A stretch of 64,000 nt of DNA from positions 1 through 64,000 of the IMG/VR virus record IMGVR_UViG_3300037541_000522, one strand, 5' to 3'. Shown piece after piece: positions 11,201 to 20,770 of this stretch (position 1 is the first letter of the stretch; every line of letters starts with the position of its first letter). Below the pieces are notes generated by a model that had not been told where the DNA came from, searched no databases, and saw only the letters and a program-made list of their open reading frames with translations. The DNA is from a virus. The position numbers and the translations under genes are program-made.

Positions 11201-14200
11201 GCACATGTATCAGGCTTCCTTTACATGGCGGGGACTGCAGGATCAGCTGGTAGCTGGGGATCGAGAGATTATACATCAGGAAGCAGTAGATACTTTAACG
11301 CTAACTACTATGAATTTAATAATGTTGGATATGGATCGACTTGGTCATTTACAATTAGCAGTGGAGATACAACATCTTCTTCTTCATCTAGAGCACCTAT
11401 ATTCTATGATTCAAATAATACAGCATACTATACAGATCCAGCAAGCACATCCAGACTAAACTCAATTACTATTGATGACGGCAATGTACAACTGTATAAA
11501 CCACAAACAGTTGACATGTCGAACACTTCGACATATAGCACAAGCAATTACTATCCTGTAACTATACAAGTTCCAACTGGCGGATGCTGGATAGAGATTC
11601 AAAATAATTTAAACTCTAACGTTCCATCTTGGGCTACACACCCAAGCGGATTTACTTTAAATCTAAGATGGTGGACTAACGGTAGTAGCTGGGGAACTAC
11701 TGAAGTTAAGAGAAGGGTAGAACAATACCACGAAAGATTTACTAATTTGACTATTTGTGGTGGTATTACGCAAATGATACATAGTAGTACTGAAGTTGTA
11801 TGGCTACGCGGTGGTGGCACCTACTACTTTTATTTTAGTCGCAATTTAGGTGCTACTGCACAATCAAGTACTTACAGTATTAATAGTCAGAGTGTATCAC
11901 CAACTTCATCAGCTCAAAATAGTGTTTGGGATTCTGCTTCTGGAGCACATACATCTTATAATACACGCGTCGACGCCGATAGTCAGATGCGTTCACCGAT
12001 ATACTATGATTATAATGATACTGGTTATTATGTCGACCCTGGTGCCGATTTATCTTTTCGCACAGCTGGGTACATAAATTTATTTAGAAATGATGTACAA
12101 GCTATTTTACAATCGCAGAATACTTCTGCTGGAAGTCCTGCCCAATTTAATTTGCGCCATAGTTATGGTGATGTAGTTTTAGAAAATTACAGAGGTGGGA
12201 TCCTTGAGTATGCCACTGCGGTTCAAACCAACAATAGTTATCGCGCACCAATATTTTATGATTCAAATGATACTGGTTATTATTTTGATGGTACAGGTGG
12301 AACACGTCAATCTAGATTTTTGACTATAAGTGGTGGAGCTACTGGCATCTACGGGAATGAATTAGTTGTTGGCGCTACTGCTGTACAATACTCTCTTCAA
12401 GATACTAATCAACGAGCAATTATTCAAGCACATGGCGCGTATCCGGTAATATCACTAAATCATACTGTTACGTCTAACACACAGCATGGACCAACTATTC
12501 AGTTTACATCTAATGGCACAGGGCATCAATTTGTTATTGGTACTAATGGTACTGGTACTATGTTGTCAATGGGTTATTCTTCTGCAGGTGACTGGAATCC
12601 TCACAATGGTATTTCTGGATATAATGGTACTTCATTCTTCCATGTTGGAACAAACGGCTACATCGGAATAGGATCTGAAGGCGACTGGACTGTTTCAGGT
12701 GGATCTGGAACACATACTCCTGGATATAATCTACACTTTATTGGAAGCAACAACGCAGTGAATGGACACGCAGCTTTCTTTGATAATCGTGTAAGTGCAA
12801 CAAATAACGGATCCGGATTCTTATTTAGAAATCTTCACGGAAACCATTCATGGGGTGTAGTGGCAGAATATAGAATTGATGGAGCCGGAGATAGACCTTC
12901 TATTTTATTTTCAAGTAATCAGGTAAATACTTCTTGGTCTGTAGGATTTGTAACAGGCAGTGACGACACATTTCGTATAACTAAAAATCATGGTCATAGA
13001 GCATATTATGGTGGATGGACAGATGCTAGTACTGGATGGGGAGCACCATATTTAACCATCAATACTAGCGGTAACGTTACAGCTCCTGTTGACATGCGTT
13101 CACCAATCTTCTATGATTCTAATGATACTAGTTACTATTTAGACCCAAATAGCACTTCGTTTCAACGAAGCCTATTCCTAGGAGCACACGATTCTGGTAC
13201 TTCTGAATTCAGATTTGGTGAAGATAGTAGTGGCTGGTATGGTGACCGATGGTATTGGGATAGCCAATATACTGCATATCGTTATAGCCGATATGCTGGA
13301 ACAGATAGTTTAATTCACTACCACGACACCCGTGATGCCACAAGAATTACTTATGGTCGTAATATTGTATTTGACGACTACGGTAAAGGTATAGTTGGTG
13401 TATATTCTTCTTATAGATACCAAGGCGTGTTTGCAATGGGAGATTCGTATAAACTTCCTGCAGATGGTACTACTACTGGAAGCTTATATGGACTAGCTTG
13501 GTCACACCCAAATGCTGGTGGAACAGCCGGCAATCTAAACACACACGGCCTCCTAGTTTTAGAAAATGGAGGTTTCTTAGCAGCCGTTTCAGGAAGTATT
13601 CGTGCTCGCGATGATATGCGCGCACCAATATTCTATGAGATAAATAACACTGGTTACTATGTCGATCCAGGCAACAATGCAAACATAGCTGGCCAAGTTT
13701 ATATTGGCGGCTGGTTTAGAAACTACGGACAACAAGGTTTGTATAATGAGTCTTATGGAAATCACTGGTATGCAACTGGCAACGACTACTGGAACTTAGC
13801 TGGAAATAATGGCATTAATGTTGGTATTATTTTTAGAACGGGCGGGCATCAAGGCACGTCTCGTGGATATGTGTATGCAGACAGTAGTAATAATATTGGA
13901 TTTTTAAACAGTGGGGCTAGTTGGAGACTGCGTGTTGTTGGAGATGATTATTCTGTAGCAGATGGCTCCTCTATGAGAGCGCAGATTTTCTATGACTCTA
14001 ATGATACCACATACTATCTAGATCCAAATAGTACTACTAGTTCATTAAAAATCGCAGGCGCAATTGAACTAGGCGAAAATCATGCTTTCCCTAACGTAGA
14101 GTGGTCTTCGAGTGGAAGTAGTACTGGTATGATCATATTCAAGTTACCAGGTGGTAGCGGTAACTATGGTATGGTACACATGGTATTTGATTATTACGAG

Positions 14201-15991
14201 TACAATTCTCCTCGCACTGCTACAATCATAGTCGGCGGACATAATTGGAATAGTGCTTGGTATAATAATTCTTGTAATGTAGTTGGGTTCATTGACAAAC
14301 AAGTAAGACTAGGATTTAAAGACGGTCAGTATTGTGTAGTCATTGGAACTTCTGGATCAGAGTGGAACTACGGTACTGTAAGATTAAGAAAAATTCATAA
14401 TGCTTCGTTTTATAACAATGCAATGGATCTTGGTGGATCATACAGCGTAGCTCAAACCACAACAGAGTCATTTACAAATATAACTAGCGACTTAAGAAAC
14501 TTTAGAACACCTACAGCGTTACAGGTTGATGGTATTCTACAAGCATACACAGATGTACGCACGCCTATTGTTTACGATCAAAACGACACCAATTACTACT
14601 GCGATCCTAACGGCAGCAGCAGACTCAATGATGTATTTCCTAATCAGATATACAACTATGGTTGGTTTAGAAATCAAAATTCTGCGACTGGTTTATACAA
14701 TACTGCAACTGATTCGCATTTTTATTCTGCAGGTGCTAATTACTGGCACATTAATCCAGATAATGGTAGTGTTTCAGTTGGCGGATTAATATTTTATGAC
14801 CAGTTTAACAGCACTCAAAATAGCTCAACCGGAAGAAAAGGATCTATTTATTGGGACAGTGCTGGATTTGGTTTATTAGATAGCACGGGTAATTGGACAA
14901 TAAATCTTCATCCAACAAATTATAGACGAGTCACTATAGGCGGTTACAATGGTCTTAACCCTTATAGTAGCGTTGATGGTATTCGCCTTATGTTTGGTGG
15001 CGGCGATGATAACGCGGCTGGCAGTTACTATATTGGTACTAACTTTGAAAACTATGGTGGCACATATACCAAGCTCGATTTACGTTGGCACACCGGTATT
15101 CGCATGGGTGCTCAACCTGGCTATGGTGGTATTAGATTCTACAACAATGAAGGTCTTGAAACAATAAGATTCTCGATTAATAAAGGTGACGAACATACTC
15201 GAGTAGAGAGTGGTAGTTTTTATTCAAACTTAATGTATGATCGTGATAATACTGCTTATTATGTAGATCCAGCAAGCACTTCTAGACTTCTTAAACTACG
15301 AGTTAATACTGCTAATGATCCTAGCGATAATGCATATGGAACGGCAACAGACATACCCATGTATATGTCTGGTAGTACTCGTACTCAATCAACATTTTTA
15401 ATCGAAAATACTAGTAATAGTTTTCTTGAATATCCTGTCATTGTTATTAGAAGAACACAAACTCCAACAGCAGCTAGATTTGGATCATTTATACGTTTTG
15501 CTGATAGGAATTCTGGTGGTAATGATGTATTGACTCAAATTTTTACTTATAATAGACAAACCTCCCAAGATCTAAACATAGAGGCTAGTAGTAGTACAGG
15601 AGATCGTGTAATTATAACAGCAGGTAGTTCTTCTAATATATATGTTGGTGAAAACTATGTTTTTCATTTAAAAGCTGCTAATTATAACGGTATCACTCCT
15701 GGAGCACTAGATATTGATTGTAGGCAAGGCAACTACTTTACAAAAACAATTGCTGGTAATAGTACATTTACATTTAGTAATGTAACTAGTTTAAGTGGAT
15801 ATACTCTTGCATACTCATTTACACTTGAAGTAACACACACTAGTGGTACTATTACTTGGCCTTCAACTGTAAAATGGCCGGGTAACACTGCTCCTTCCTT
15901 AACAACAGGTAAAACTCACTTATTTATGTTTGTTACAGATGATGCTGGAAGTAGATGGCGTGGTTCTTATTTAACTAACTACGATAATTAA
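8300..15991 (+). CDS. Giant tail fibre with YDxNDTxYYxDP repeats
   Basis: 2563 residues, with GAGG upstream of the ATG. The N-terminus shares the VDGTTTTINSTTVAIDDLNL module with fibre A. The body contains fifteen irregularly spaced copies of a motif of form A/S-P-I-F-Y-D-S-N-D-T-x-Y-Y-x-D-P-x-S-T-S-R-L, separated by 70-250 residues of variable aromatic, Gly- and Ser-rich beta sequence. The C-terminal 100 residues form a distinct module (VEVTHTSGTITWPSTVKWP is nearly its sequence). This repeat organisation is known from long fibres of aquatic phages; the intervening domains probably bind receptors. No S74 auto-chaperone signature was seen at the end. Confidence 0.85.
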   Translation: MFKVKDGIRIGAQEFVDGSRNVTAGTVSASDVTISGELRGPATMYIDPAGIGDNTGTLVIRGNLQVDGTTTTINSTTVAIDDLNLQLATDAPNAAAADGAGITIGGAGATFTYVSSGDKWQLNKSLEINGNQVWHAGNLTNLNQLTNGPGYITGYTETDTLATVTARGASTSNSVTLSGTGNQFGGHFYFLPWDSAGNHYPHFNDGGNASGSKVNWRLFTGGTNSITHYWDTGYTYFANRVESASDMRATLYYDATNTSYYLDPAAGFYLFASSSSAVINGTESSSGLIIQNNSTGGPKLSLKSTAASGKDLWFISNNTSNTDGAGRLQLWNNSDGYTFATFGTTAGANHFIYGAYTQMSGSARAPIFYDSDNTGYYVDPASTSNLSGLTVSNAISGNVTGYSKWIDRVPAYQWSNSTLPSGYNSGVETSFVSSAEGWPQYGVVLSVMGRVPVDPGGNFQLFMGHGASYGGLGLRVRSINQTNNLWTSWKILLDETNYTNYAMPIGSSATNSVDIRAPIFYDSADTGYYVDPNNTSRLAELRVGGGPGGSTAGNLYIQGNNDWRWIAGHVPNYGVGNGFGLYSDSLGYYLMSLSTSGNWYFGENNHNSSHRVSINGTGYASGDFRSPIFYDSNDTAYYTDPASTSRLNSILPNEIQLYAGKIQHGSGSGGTSFGGGHYSQGMDIANGYSSWSYPYKDYIIGHHTGIRIGGYYNYGGTRFYNNSPTTDADMNGHGDGGETLLFSTGMWDNNVRSHVTLYAPFIYDLDDTNYYLDPNSGSRLLHIFAGNVSSSNDGSWNARMNLVGSAHARLDVVSNSDGIITTMYSHTGQGVGKIGTMSNHPLTLMAQGANDGGYVYNGSIRSPIFYDANDTNYYLDPASTSRLNTSRIGNINVGSGTYLNTITPIGDGNINLSAPSGAFYFDTWPRMPGLYDINDTAYYVDPNSNSKLVNLGLGGATPDVRLSISGDAHVSGFLYMAGTAGSAGSWGSRDYTSGSSRYFNANYYEFNNVGYGSTWSFTISSGDTTSSSSSRAPIFYDSNNTAYYTDPASTSRLNSITIDDGNVQLYKPQTVDMSNTSTYSTSNYYPVTIQVPTGGCWIEIQNNLNSNVPSWATHPSGFTLNLRWWTNGSSWGTTEVKRRVEQYHERFTNLTICGGITQMIHSSTEVVWLRGGGTYYFYFSRNLGATAQSSTYSINSQSVSPTSSAQNSVWDSASGAHTSYNTRVDADSQMRSPIYYDYNDTGYYVDPGADLSFRTAGYINLFRNDVQAILQSQNTSAGSPAQFNLRHSYGDVVLENYRGGILEYATAVQTNNSYRAPIFYDSNDTGYYFDGTGGTRQSRFLTISGGATGIYGNELVVGATAVQYSLQDTNQRAIIQAHGAYPVISLNHTVTSNTQHGPTIQFTSNGTGHQFVIGTNGTGTMLSMGYSSAGDWNPHNGISGYNGTSFFHVGTNGYIGIGSEGDWTVSGGSGTHTPGYNLHFIGSNNAVNGHAAFFDNRVSATNNGSGFLFRNLHGNHSWGVVAEYRIDGAGDRPSILFSSNQVNTSWSVGFVTGSDDTFRITKNHGHRAYYGGWTDASTGWGAPYLTINTSGNVTAPVDMRSPIFYDSNDTSYYLDPNSTSFQRSLFLGAHDSGTSEFRFGEDSSGWYGDRWYWDSQYTAYRYSRYAGTDSLIHYHDTRDATRITYGRNIVFDDYGKGIVGVYSSYRYQGVFAMGDSYKLPADGTTTGSLYGLAWSHPNAGGTAGNLNTHGLLVLENGGFLAAVSGSIRARDDMRAPIFYEINNTGYYVDPGNNANIAGQVYIGGWFRNYGQQGLYNESYGNHWYATGNDYWNLAGNNGINVGIIFRTGGHQGTSRGYVYADSSNNIGFLNSGASWRLRVVGDDYSVADGSSMRAQIFYDSNDTTYYLDPNSTTSSLKIAGAIELGENHAFPNVEWSSSGSSTGMIIFKLPGGSGNYGMVHMVFDYYEYNSPRTATIIVGGHNWNSAWYNNSCNVVGFIDKQVRLGFKDGQYCVVIGTSGSEWNYGTVRLRKIHNASFYNNAMDLGGSYSVAQTTTESFTNITSDLRNFRTPTALQVDGILQAYTDVRTPIVYDQNDTNYYCDPNGSSRLNDVFPNQIYNYGWFRNQNSATGLYNTATDSHFYSAGANYWHINPDNGSVSVGGLIFYDQFNSTQNSSTGRKGSIYWDSAGFGLLDSTGNWTINLHPTNYRRVTIGGYNGLNPYSSVDGIRLMFGGGDDNAAGSYYIGTNFENYGGTYTKLDLRWHTGIRMGAQPGYGGIRFYNNEGLETIRFSINKGDEHTRVESGSFYSNLMYDRDNTAYYVDPASTSRLLKLRVNTANDPSDNAYGTATDIPMYMSGSTRTQSTFLIENTSNSFLEYPVIVIRRTQTPTAARFGSFIRFADRNSGGNDVLTQIFTYNRQTSQDLNIEASSSTGDRVIITAGSSSNIYVGENYVFHLKAANYNGITPGALDIDCRQGNYFTKTIAGNSTFTFSNVTSLSGYTLAYSFTLEVTHTSGTITWPSTVKWPGNTAPSLTTGKTHLFMFVTDDAGSRWRGSYLTNYDN

Positions 15992-15992
15992 A

Positions 15993-16667
15993 ATGGATAC
16001 AATTAGTTTTAATAATTTTATGGCTAGTGGTCAACCCAGAGGGTATACACTAACAGCCGGAACTAAAGCGCCAACCCTAGGTGCTGGTGGACATCCTAAT
16101 TATCCTCCTAGTGGTTGGACAGGTTTATCATATGGAAATGTTGATGATAGTTTTGTTAGTGTTACTATACCAAGCTTTGCACTTAATCTAAATAGTTTTA
16201 CAACAGCCTATATCGGTTCAAATACTTATATTACTTTTGGCAGTGGTTCAACTGTTTTTAGTAGTTTAAGTGCAAGTAATCCTGCTCTACATAAAATTCA
16301 CTTAGGAGCTGCCGATAATTCATATCAACAAGTTTCAATGATTCAATCTGGAACTGATTATACAAGAATTAGATATGAAGGAAATGGTAGTACTAGCGGT
16401 ACTATTGGTTCACCTGGTATTGTATATGAAGCTACTTTTTTTAATAGCGCAAAAACAGGCGGAGTACCTGTACTAGAAGTATTATTTGGTAATCATAATA
16501 GAACGAGTGGTGCATCTGGCATAGCTACTACAAACTCTTATCTAGCTACACCCTCTCCTGCAGGATACTTTTCAGCAAATCAAAGCTATGTTTTTGTAGG
16601 CAATGCTTCGGGCGGTACCGCATGGACTATATATACTGGATACTATATGGCAGGTACAGACTACTAA
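15993..16667 (+). CDS. Tail fibre-associated protein
   Basis: 224 residues, starting 1 nt after the giant fibre's stop and lacking a clear ribosome site, so probably translated by coupling. The beta-rich sequence has many aromatics and glycines (SGWTGLSYGNVDDSF, YIGSNTYITFGSGS). It may be a fibre tip or fibre-assembly protein. No family recognised. Confidence 0.65.
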   Translation: MDTISFNNFMASGQPRGYTLTAGTKAPTLGAGGHPNYPPSGWTGLSYGNVDDSFVSVTIPSFALNLNSFTTAYIGSNTYITFGSGSTVFSSLSASNPALHKIHLGAADNSYQQVSMIQSGTDYTRIRYEGNGSTSGTIGSPGIVYEATFFNSAKTGGVPVLEVLFGNHNRTSGASGIATTNSYLATPSPAGYFSANQSYVFVGNASGGTAWTIYTGYYMAGTDY

Positions 16668-16680
16668 TTAAGGAAAACTA

Positions 16681-17139
16681 ATGATATATGTAAAATTAAA
16701 TAGTAATGGTGAAATTGAGAAATACCCTTATAATCTGTACGATTTAAGAGTAGATTTTCCTAATACATCGTTTACTATTCCTGTAGAAGAAGATTCTCTG
16801 AATAGTAGAGGTATTTTTAGGGTAGCAGAAAGCGTAATGCCACAGATTGATCATACTAAAGAATTAGTTGAACTACAACCAACTCTACAAAACGGAACTT
16901 GGACAAGGGTTTGGAGTGTAGTTGATGCACTTCCAGAACACATTCAAACTAGATTTGATGCTGCTGCATACGACATAAGAAAACGGAGAAATGAACTACT
17001 TTCAAGCACAGATTGGACACAAGTAGCAGACACCCCTGTAGATAAACAAACATGGGCAACGTATAGACAAGCTCTTAGAAATATTACCACACAATCAAAC
17101 TTTCCTTGGTCAGTAGAATGGCCAACCCAACCCGTATAA
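16681..17139 (+). CDS. Tail fibre assembly chaperone-like protein
   Basis: 152 residues, with TAAGGA before the ATG. The C-terminal half matches the phage tail assembly chaperone pattern (Phage_tail_APC type): RRNELLSSTDWTQ, then a W-x-x-Y-R-Q-A-L-R block and a FPWSVEWP ending. In this family the protein helps fold or attach tail fibres and is usually encoded just after them, as here. Confidence 0.8.
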   Translation: MIYVKLNSNGEIEKYPYNLYDLRVDFPNTSFTIPVEEDSLNSRGIFRVAESVMPQIDHTKELVELQPTLQNGTWTRVWSVVDALPEHIQTRFDAAAYDIRKRRNELLSSTDWTQVADTPVDKQTWATYRQALRNITTQSNFPWSVEWPTQPV

Positions 17140-17264
17140 TAAGGAATTACTATGGTAACCTCTTAGTTACGCCCATCAAATAATAACAGTCAGAAATCAA
17201 CAAGTTAAAAATGCTAGTAAGATAACTACTAGCAAAACAAGCGCCAACATTTTAGGAGAAAATA

Positions 17265-17642
17265 ATGGCAATTACTTATACATGGAAAGTAACTTCAGCA
17301 AAAACTAAAACTGAAGGTTCAAATCAAAATGCTATTGTTCAAACATACTGGACAAAAACTGGTACTGATGAAAATGGAAATACAGGAACATTTTCAGGTG
17401 CAACACCTTTTACTACAGTAGGAATGCCTGAAGGATATACATTTATTCCTTTTGACCAACTTACGGAAGAAATGGTTTTAGAATGGATTAAAGCTGTAGT
17501 CGTTGGCGGTTACGAAGAACACGTTAATGCTCAAATTCAAAAACAGATTGATGATAAATTAACTCCAGTAACTGAAGCTACACTACCTTGGGCTCCTGCA
17601 CCTACACCTACTACTGCACCACCCGCACCTATTAATCCATAA
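17265..17642 (+). CDS. Conserved phage protein with Pro-rich tail
   Basis: 125 residues, with AGGAGAAAATA before the ATG. The N-terminal ITYTWKVTS and a TFIPFDQLTEEMVLEWI segment are typical of a conserved phage protein found next to fibre genes; the C-terminus is a Pro/Thr-rich tail. Function unknown, possibly virion associated. The 125-bp gap upstream holds small hairpins (GCTAGT/ACTAGC near 17215-17234) but no further gene. Confidence 0.6.
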   Translation: MAITYTWKVTSAKTKTEGSNQNAIVQTYWTKTGTDENGNTGTFSGATPFTTVGMPEGYTFIPFDQLTEEMVLEWIKAVVVGGYEEHVNAQIQKQIDDKLTPVTEATLPWAPAPTPTTAPPAPINP

Positions 17643-17657
17643 TACGTAGAGGTTACT

Positions 17658-18203
17658 ATGCGACAATTAGTTTGGCTATTATTTTTGATTTCAAGCCTTG
17701 CCCTTGCCCAAACAACAGACAGGATTATTTCAGAATCAACAAGTAATAGTCAATCTAATTCGACTAGTACTAGCGTAAATGAAACTACAGTTAAATCGCC
17801 CCCACCTAGTGCTATTAGTCCAGGTATTACTGTAATTAACAATGATCTTTGTACTGTTGGTGTGTCAGGAGCAGTACAAACTCAAATCTTAGGTATTAGT
17901 GGTGGTAGTACTGTTCGGGATATGAACTGTGAACGTATTAAGCTTGCAAAGAATCTTTATGACATGGGCATGAAGGTTGCAGCGGTATCCACACTATGCC
18001 AAGATGATCGAGTATTTACTGCCATGATGAATGCTGGAACACCTTGTCCAGTGGATGGTAAGATCGGCGAAGAAGCTAAGAGAATATGGGACACCAATCC
18101 AACACGAAAACCTGAATCCGTAAAGGAGAGTAACAATGCAAGTTTCTGGCAAAAAGTTAGTGCTGGGCTTGGCGTCCTGGCTATTCTTCTCATTCTCCTG
18201 TAG
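17658..18203 (+). CDS. Exported protein with C-terminal membrane helix
   Basis: 181 residues. An N-terminal signal peptide (MRQLVWLLFLISSLALAQ) is followed by a Ser/Thr/Asn-rich segment, a Cys-containing middle domain (cysteines near residues 66, 94, 117, 133) and a terminal hydrophobic helix (VSAGLGVLAILLILL). The paired cysteines and signal suggest a periplasmic, inner-membrane-held protein. It overlaps the following gene by 68 nt. Family not recognised; placement before the spanins fits a lysis or superinfection function (inference). Confidence 0.7.
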   Translation: MRQLVWLLFLISSLALAQTTDRIISESTSNSQSNSTSTSVNETTVKSPPPSAISPGITVINNDLCTVGVSGAVQTQILGISGGSTVRDMNCERIKLAKNLYDMGMKVAAVSTLCQDDRVFTAMMNAGTPCPVDGKIGEEAKRIWDTNPTRKPESVKESNNASFWQKVSAGLGVLAILLILL

Positions 18204-19584
18204 TGCTCAGGATATACATACAACACCCAATCTAATTCAAAATAGCTGGGCAAATACTGTTACAGGTAATTATACTCCAGGAGGAACATCTGGAGGAAAT
18301 CGCGCAGCCTATAATCCTCAAACACAAACAATACTATTTGGTTATACACAGCAAATTGTTAACCAAGAAATAAGATTACGTGAAGCTCTACAAGGTACTC
18401 ATCTAAGACTTTATGGATACAACTATTCTTTTCAATACATGAATAGTGAATTTAATAGAGGATTTGTTTCTTTTTCTGTTGATCTAAAAGATCAATTTGG
18501 ATTCAGTAAACAAAAAGACAACTATACACTTAATCAAACAAATGGATGGGAAACTGTAAGTGGTAAAAGAAATTATGGCAGTCCATTTAATTTAGATTTT
18601 GTTGATAGGTTTGATGTAAGTTTTAATGGAAAAGATGATAGGTATTGGGCGGGTTATTATGGACCGCAGATTAAAAATGTTTCTTTAAATGCAATGTATG
18701 TGGTTGATGAGTGCGCTGTGAATCCACTTTATGCATCAACCTGTCCAAACTATCAACAAGCATATTTTCAATCTCAATGCAATATTAATTCTATATACAG
18801 TCCAAATTGTCAGGGGTATGCACAAGCATATCGTAGTCAACAATGCTCAGTGAATGTTTTGTTTTCTCCTGAGTGTCCCGGATACGAATCAGCATATCTA
18901 AATCAACAATGTGCTTCTAACCCCCTTTTTTCTACGGCCTGTTTACTGTACCCGCAGGCATACTTCAATCAACAATGCACAGCAAATCCTCTATACAATT
19001 CTGGTTGTTCAGGATATGCAAACGCTTTTAAAGAAAAACAGGTAACAGATGCGTGTAAATCTAATTCGCAGAGTAGTCCACAGTGTACCAATTATACTAC
19101 TCCTACTCTTAGCCCTAGTCAATCAAATTCTTTAACCGATACTAGCAAACTAGCAGAAACTGTATTAATAGGGGACCCTCAAGCGCAGCAAGCAATTACT
19201 GTACCAAGTATTACTAGTACCACCAGTCCTACTTCTCAAATTAATATAAACCCACAACTTGGTACAGGTTTAACTGTATCCGGTATTACACCTCAACCTA
19301 CAGCACAGCAGCAACGTCGAACCCAAGCCGCTCAAACCCAGCGCGCGGAGCGCGCTCGGCAAGACCCCCAGCAGCAGCAACAAGCACAACAAGTTGCACA
19401 AATGGGTACAGTACCGGGGTTTGATCAGTATCAACAAGTTAACCTACCAGACGCTGTATTTTATACTAGCAAGGAAATTTATCGTAATCGTACACTACCA
19501 GATAATCCGCGTGCTCAGCGCGCACTTTCACAGCGCAGCGACCGGCTTCACCAGGAGATGATTGATGAGCAATACAGAAAGTAA
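18136..19584 (+). CDS. Exported Cys-repeat protein
   Basis: 482 residues, starting inside the previous gene with AAGGAGAG upstream. A signal peptide ends near SCSAQ. Residues about 25-190 form a beta-rich domain. About 190-300 contains five tandem units of about 22 residues of form C-x-x-N-P-L-Y-x-x-x-C-x-x-Y-x-x-A-Y-x-x-Q-Q. A Ser/Thr-rich linker and a Gln/Arg-rich region lead to the C-terminus. The even cysteine spacing suggests disulfides formed in the periplasm. It looks like a secreted or cell-envelope protein, unusual for a phage late operon. Function unknown. Confidence 0.7.
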   Translation: MQVSGKKLVLGLASWLFFSFSCSAQDIHTTPNLIQNSWANTVTGNYTPGGTSGGNRAAYNPQTQTILFGYTQQIVNQEIRLREALQGTHLRLYGYNYSFQYMNSEFNRGFVSFSVDLKDQFGFSKQKDNYTLNQTNGWETVSGKRNYGSPFNLDFVDRFDVSFNGKDDRYWAGYYGPQIKNVSLNAMYVVDECAVNPLYASTCPNYQQAYFQSQCNINSIYSPNCQGYAQAYRSQQCSVNVLFSPECPGYESAYLNQQCASNPLFSTACLLYPQAYFNQQCTANPLYNSGCSGYANAFKEKQVTDACKSNSQSSPQCTNYTTPTLSPSQSNSLTDTSKLAETVLIGDPQAQQAITVPSITSTTSPTSQININPQLGTGLTVSGITPQPTAQQQRRTQAAQTQRAERARQDPQQQQQAQQVAQMGTVPGFDQYQQVNLPDAVFYTSKEIYRNRTLPDNPRAQRALSQRSDRLHQEMIDEQYRK

Positions 19585-20233
19585 TGTTGACATTAACAAA
19601 AAGGTAGAAGCTGCAGAAGCTGCCCTAAAAAAGTACGCTAGTAAAGATACTGTGATTAGTATAGGCGGGTACAGTTTTACACCTGCAAAGCTAATGATTG
19701 CGGCCGGTATTATAAGTAGTGTAGTCGGCGGCATGTATGGAGTTTTTGAAGCCTACAAAGACTACGAAAATATGAAGAAAAAGATTGCAAGCTATGTTGC
19801 ACCCGACTTTAGTGAATATGAGGCTCGCATAATTAAACTAGAAGAAAATAGTGAAAAAGTAGTAGGCTATACTCGTGATATTAATCAAAATCTAAAAGGC
19901 GATATTCGTCGCACAGAAACTGTCTTAGAAGGTGTAGAGCGGGGATCTAAAGTTGCTCAGCGTGAAACCGAAAAAGAAGTGGCTAGTATTCGTAGACAAG
20001 TTGATGACGATGTTAAAGAAATACGACGACAAGTAGATACAGAAATAAAAGAAATACGTCGTAGTGCTGATACCAGTGTTCGTGAAATGCAAAAACAAGT
20101 TGATGCAACTGTACAAACCGTAAATGAACGTGTAAACAGAATTGAACGTGATACTAACGGTGAACTACGAGCTATTCGGCGTGAGGTAGATGACAAGATT
20201 AAAAAGGCACTAGATAATCCTCTTGCTAATTAA
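19565..20233 (+). CDS. Membrane protein with long coiled coil
   Basis: 222 residues. The ATG at 19565 is preferred because AGGAG lies 8 nt upstream. One membrane segment lies near residues 45-62 (MIAAGIISSVVGGMYGV). From about 95 to 215 the protein is a regular charged coiled coil with an 11-residue periodicity (R-R-Q-V-D-x-x-V/I-K-E-I repeats). It overlaps the end of the preceding gene by 20 nt. It could span periplasm or cytoplasm as a rod; role unknown. Confidence 0.7.
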   Translation: MSNTESNVDINKKVEAAEAALKKYASKDTVISIGGYSFTPAKLMIAAGIISSVVGGMYGVFEAYKDYENMKKKIASYVAPDFSEYEARIIKLEENSEKVVGYTRDINQNLKGDIRRTETVLEGVERGSKVAQRETEKEVASIRRQVDDDVKEIRRQVDTEIKEIRRSADTSVREMQKQVDATVQTVNERVNRIERDTNGELRAIRREVDDKIKKALDNPLAN

Positions 20234-20243
20234 GGGGAGTAGT

Positions 20244-20762
20244 ATGGATCCGCTAACGCTAATGGGTACGGTAACAGCTGCATTTAATGGCCTAAAAGCT
20301 GCTGTAAAAGTAGGTCAAGAAGTCGAGGGAGTATACCGTCAATTAAGTAAGTGGGCGGATGCTGCAGGGCAACTTCAACAACTAATCAATGATAATAAAA
20401 CGGATACGGGTGAGCAAAAACCTGGCTTGTTTGAAAAAATAGGATTTGGTAAAACCGCAACAGCAGAAGCCTTTGATATAATTATAGCACAGCAAAAATT
20501 GCGAGAAATGGAAGCTGAAATATATCATATGTTTTATTATGGTGAACTTCAACACCTAGGAGCAGAGGGCTATAGTCAGTTTAATCAGCTACGTCGTGAA
20601 ATTCGTGAGCGCCGTGAGCGTATGATTCGTGATCAAGCTCGCCGTAGAAAACGGTTTATTGAAAACCTATTCTGGGGAACCTTACTAGTTATAACACTTA
20701 CTATTGCAATTAAATTTTTTGTATGGTTATTTGATATTGGCCGCGAAGCAGGCCGATGGTAG
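20244..20762 (+). CDS. Membrane protein of unknown function
   Basis: 172 residues from the ATG at 20244, which has a strong GGGGAG site. The amphipathic helical body contains an Arg-rich segment (IRERRERMIRDQARRRKR) followed by a single C-terminal membrane helix (TLLVITLTIAIKFFVWLF). It lies between the coiled-coil protein and the spanins; possibly part of the lysis or envelope block. Confidence 0.7.
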   Translation: MDPLTLMGTVTAAFNGLKAAVKVGQEVEGVYRQLSKWADAAGQLQQLINDNKTDTGEQKPGLFEKIGFGKTATAEAFDIIIAQQKLREMEAEIYHMFYYGELQHLGAEGYSQFNQLRREIRERRERMIRDQARRRKRFIENLFWGTLLVITLTIAIKFFVWLFDIGREAGRW

Positions 20763-20770
20763 GAGACGCA

